From: Burkholderiaceae bacterium | GTDB lineage: Bacteria; Pseudomonadota; Gammaproteobacteria; Burkholderiales; Burkholderiaceae_D | DNA: 14,452 nt | Reading direction: 5' to 3' | Assembly: GCA_014379395.1 (NCBI GenBank) | Contig: JACMLV010000138.1 | Span: 1-14,452, forward strand | Shown: one piece after another, positions 13,830 to 14,452 of the stretch | How the letters are laid out: every line of letters begins with the position of its first letter | How positions within the stretch are numbered: position 1 is the first letter of the stretch | Made by a program: the position numbers and the translations under genes | Notes under the pieces: model-generated | Told to the model about the DNA's origin: nothing | The model's database searches: none | What the model saw: only the letters and a program-made list of their open reading frames with translations

Positions 13830-14452
13830 ATGCGTATCACCGAAAAGCTTGTTGCCCTGAGCCTGCTGGCTCTGATTGCAGGGTGTTCATCGCTCAATCC
13901 GTTCAGCTCGAAGGACACGAAAAACAAGCCGGCCGCGCTGGTCGAGCTGAAATCGAGCATCGCCGTGCGCAACGTGTGGAAGTATTCGATCGGCAAGGCC
14001 GGCGTTTACGCGTTTTCGCCCGCGCTGGCCGGCGACAGCCTGTTCGTGGCCGACGCCGAGGGCGCCCTGGCGCGGCTCGACGCGGCCAGCGGCAAGGAGC
14101 AATGGCGCATCAAGACCGGCCTCGACCTGACCGCCGGCGTCGGCAGCGACGGCGGCGTGGTGGTGGTGGGCGCGGTCAAGGGCCAGATCCTGGCCTTCGA
14201 CGCGGACGGCAAGCCGCTCTGGCGCCAGCAGGCGTCGAGCGAGATCCTGTCGGCCCCGGCCATCGGCGACGGCGTGGTGGTGGTGCGCAGCATCGACAAC
14301 CGCATCGTCGGCTACGACGCCAAGACCGGCGCCAAGAAATGGAGCGTGCAGCGCAGCGCGCCGGCGCTGACGCTGCGCAACGCGCCGGGCCTGGTGACCG
14401 GCGGCGGCAACGTGTATGTGGCCCTGCCGGGCGGCAAGCTGCTGGCCCTGAC
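13830..14452 (+). CDS. bamB: Outer-membrane assembly lipoprotein BamB, N-terminal part (cut by window end)
   Basis: BamB is the beta-propeller lipoprotein of the BAM complex that assists BamA in outer-membrane protein insertion. A lipoprotein signal is clear: MRITEKLVALSLLALIAGC, with lipobox LIAGC and the lipidated Cys19. The mature protein shows PQQ-type propeller repeats such as VWKYSIGKAGV, LARLDAASGKEQWRIKTG, ILAFDADGKPLWRQQ, and IVGYDAKTGAKKWSV. At least 207 codons are present. The start ATG at 13830 has AAGG about ten bases upstream. It follows the yfgM-type gene as usual in proteobacteria. The frame remains open at the window end, so the C-terminal half is missing. Confidence 0.96.
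   Translation, partial: MRITEKLVALSLLALIAGCSSLNPFSSKDTKNKPAALVELKSSIAVRNVWKYSIGKAGVYAFSPALAGDSLFVADAEGALARLDAASGKEQWRIKTGLDLTAGVGSDGGVVVVGAVKGQILAFDADGKPLWRQQASSEILSAPAIGDGVVVVRSIDNRIVGYDAKTGAKKWSVQRSAPALTLRNAPGLVTGGGNVYVALPGGKLLAL

Overview
The window looks like a piece of a GC-rich betaproteobacterial chromosome. The order hisS - yfgM-type TPR protein - bamB at the right end and the codon use fit the Burkholderiales, probably the Oxalobacteraceae (Massilia/Janthinobacterium/Duganella type). That placement is an inference from gene order and protein resemblance, not from a search. About 11.6 kb of mixed accessory DNA precedes the conserved hisS block.

Left part (1-3594): the C-terminal half of a cation-transporting P-type ATPase enters from outside the window. 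A set of small genes faces it: two HMA-like small proteins with H-x-x-G-R motifs, a Gly/Ala-rich 161-aa protein and a DUF5132-type membrane protein. They look like the accessory set of the ATPase. The first 119 bp repeat exactly, in frame, 408 bp downstream, so the ATPase carries (or is assembled with) a duplicated nucleotide-binding segment.

Middle (3595-8890): a solitary periplasmic solute-binding-like protein; a tRNA-Leu(UAA) with its own promoter and a strong terminator; then an island-like stretch. The stretch holds three copies of a 12-bp repeat resembling integrase arm sites, a hipBA toxin-antitoxin operon close to the E. coli type, a 19-bp tandem repeat resembling an IS21-family end, and an unrecognised 523-aa protein with a TerB-like N-terminus and a two-helix membrane hairpin.

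Right part (8967-14452): an OsmC-YcaO fusion gene is bracketed by two inverted copies, about 97% identical, of a 167-bp palindromic MITE-like element with CTAG-ended terminal inverted repeats. One copy ends exactly at the ycaO stop codon and the other ends 54 bp before hisS. The conserved block follows: hisS (with a His-rich C-terminal tail), the yfgM-type translocon/TPR protein, and the start of bamB, cut by the window end.

The most notable structures are the MITE pair around ycaO, the in-frame duplication in the ATPase, and the tRNA-Leu/12-mer repeat/hipBA island. No CRISPR array, intact transposase or integrase gene is present.
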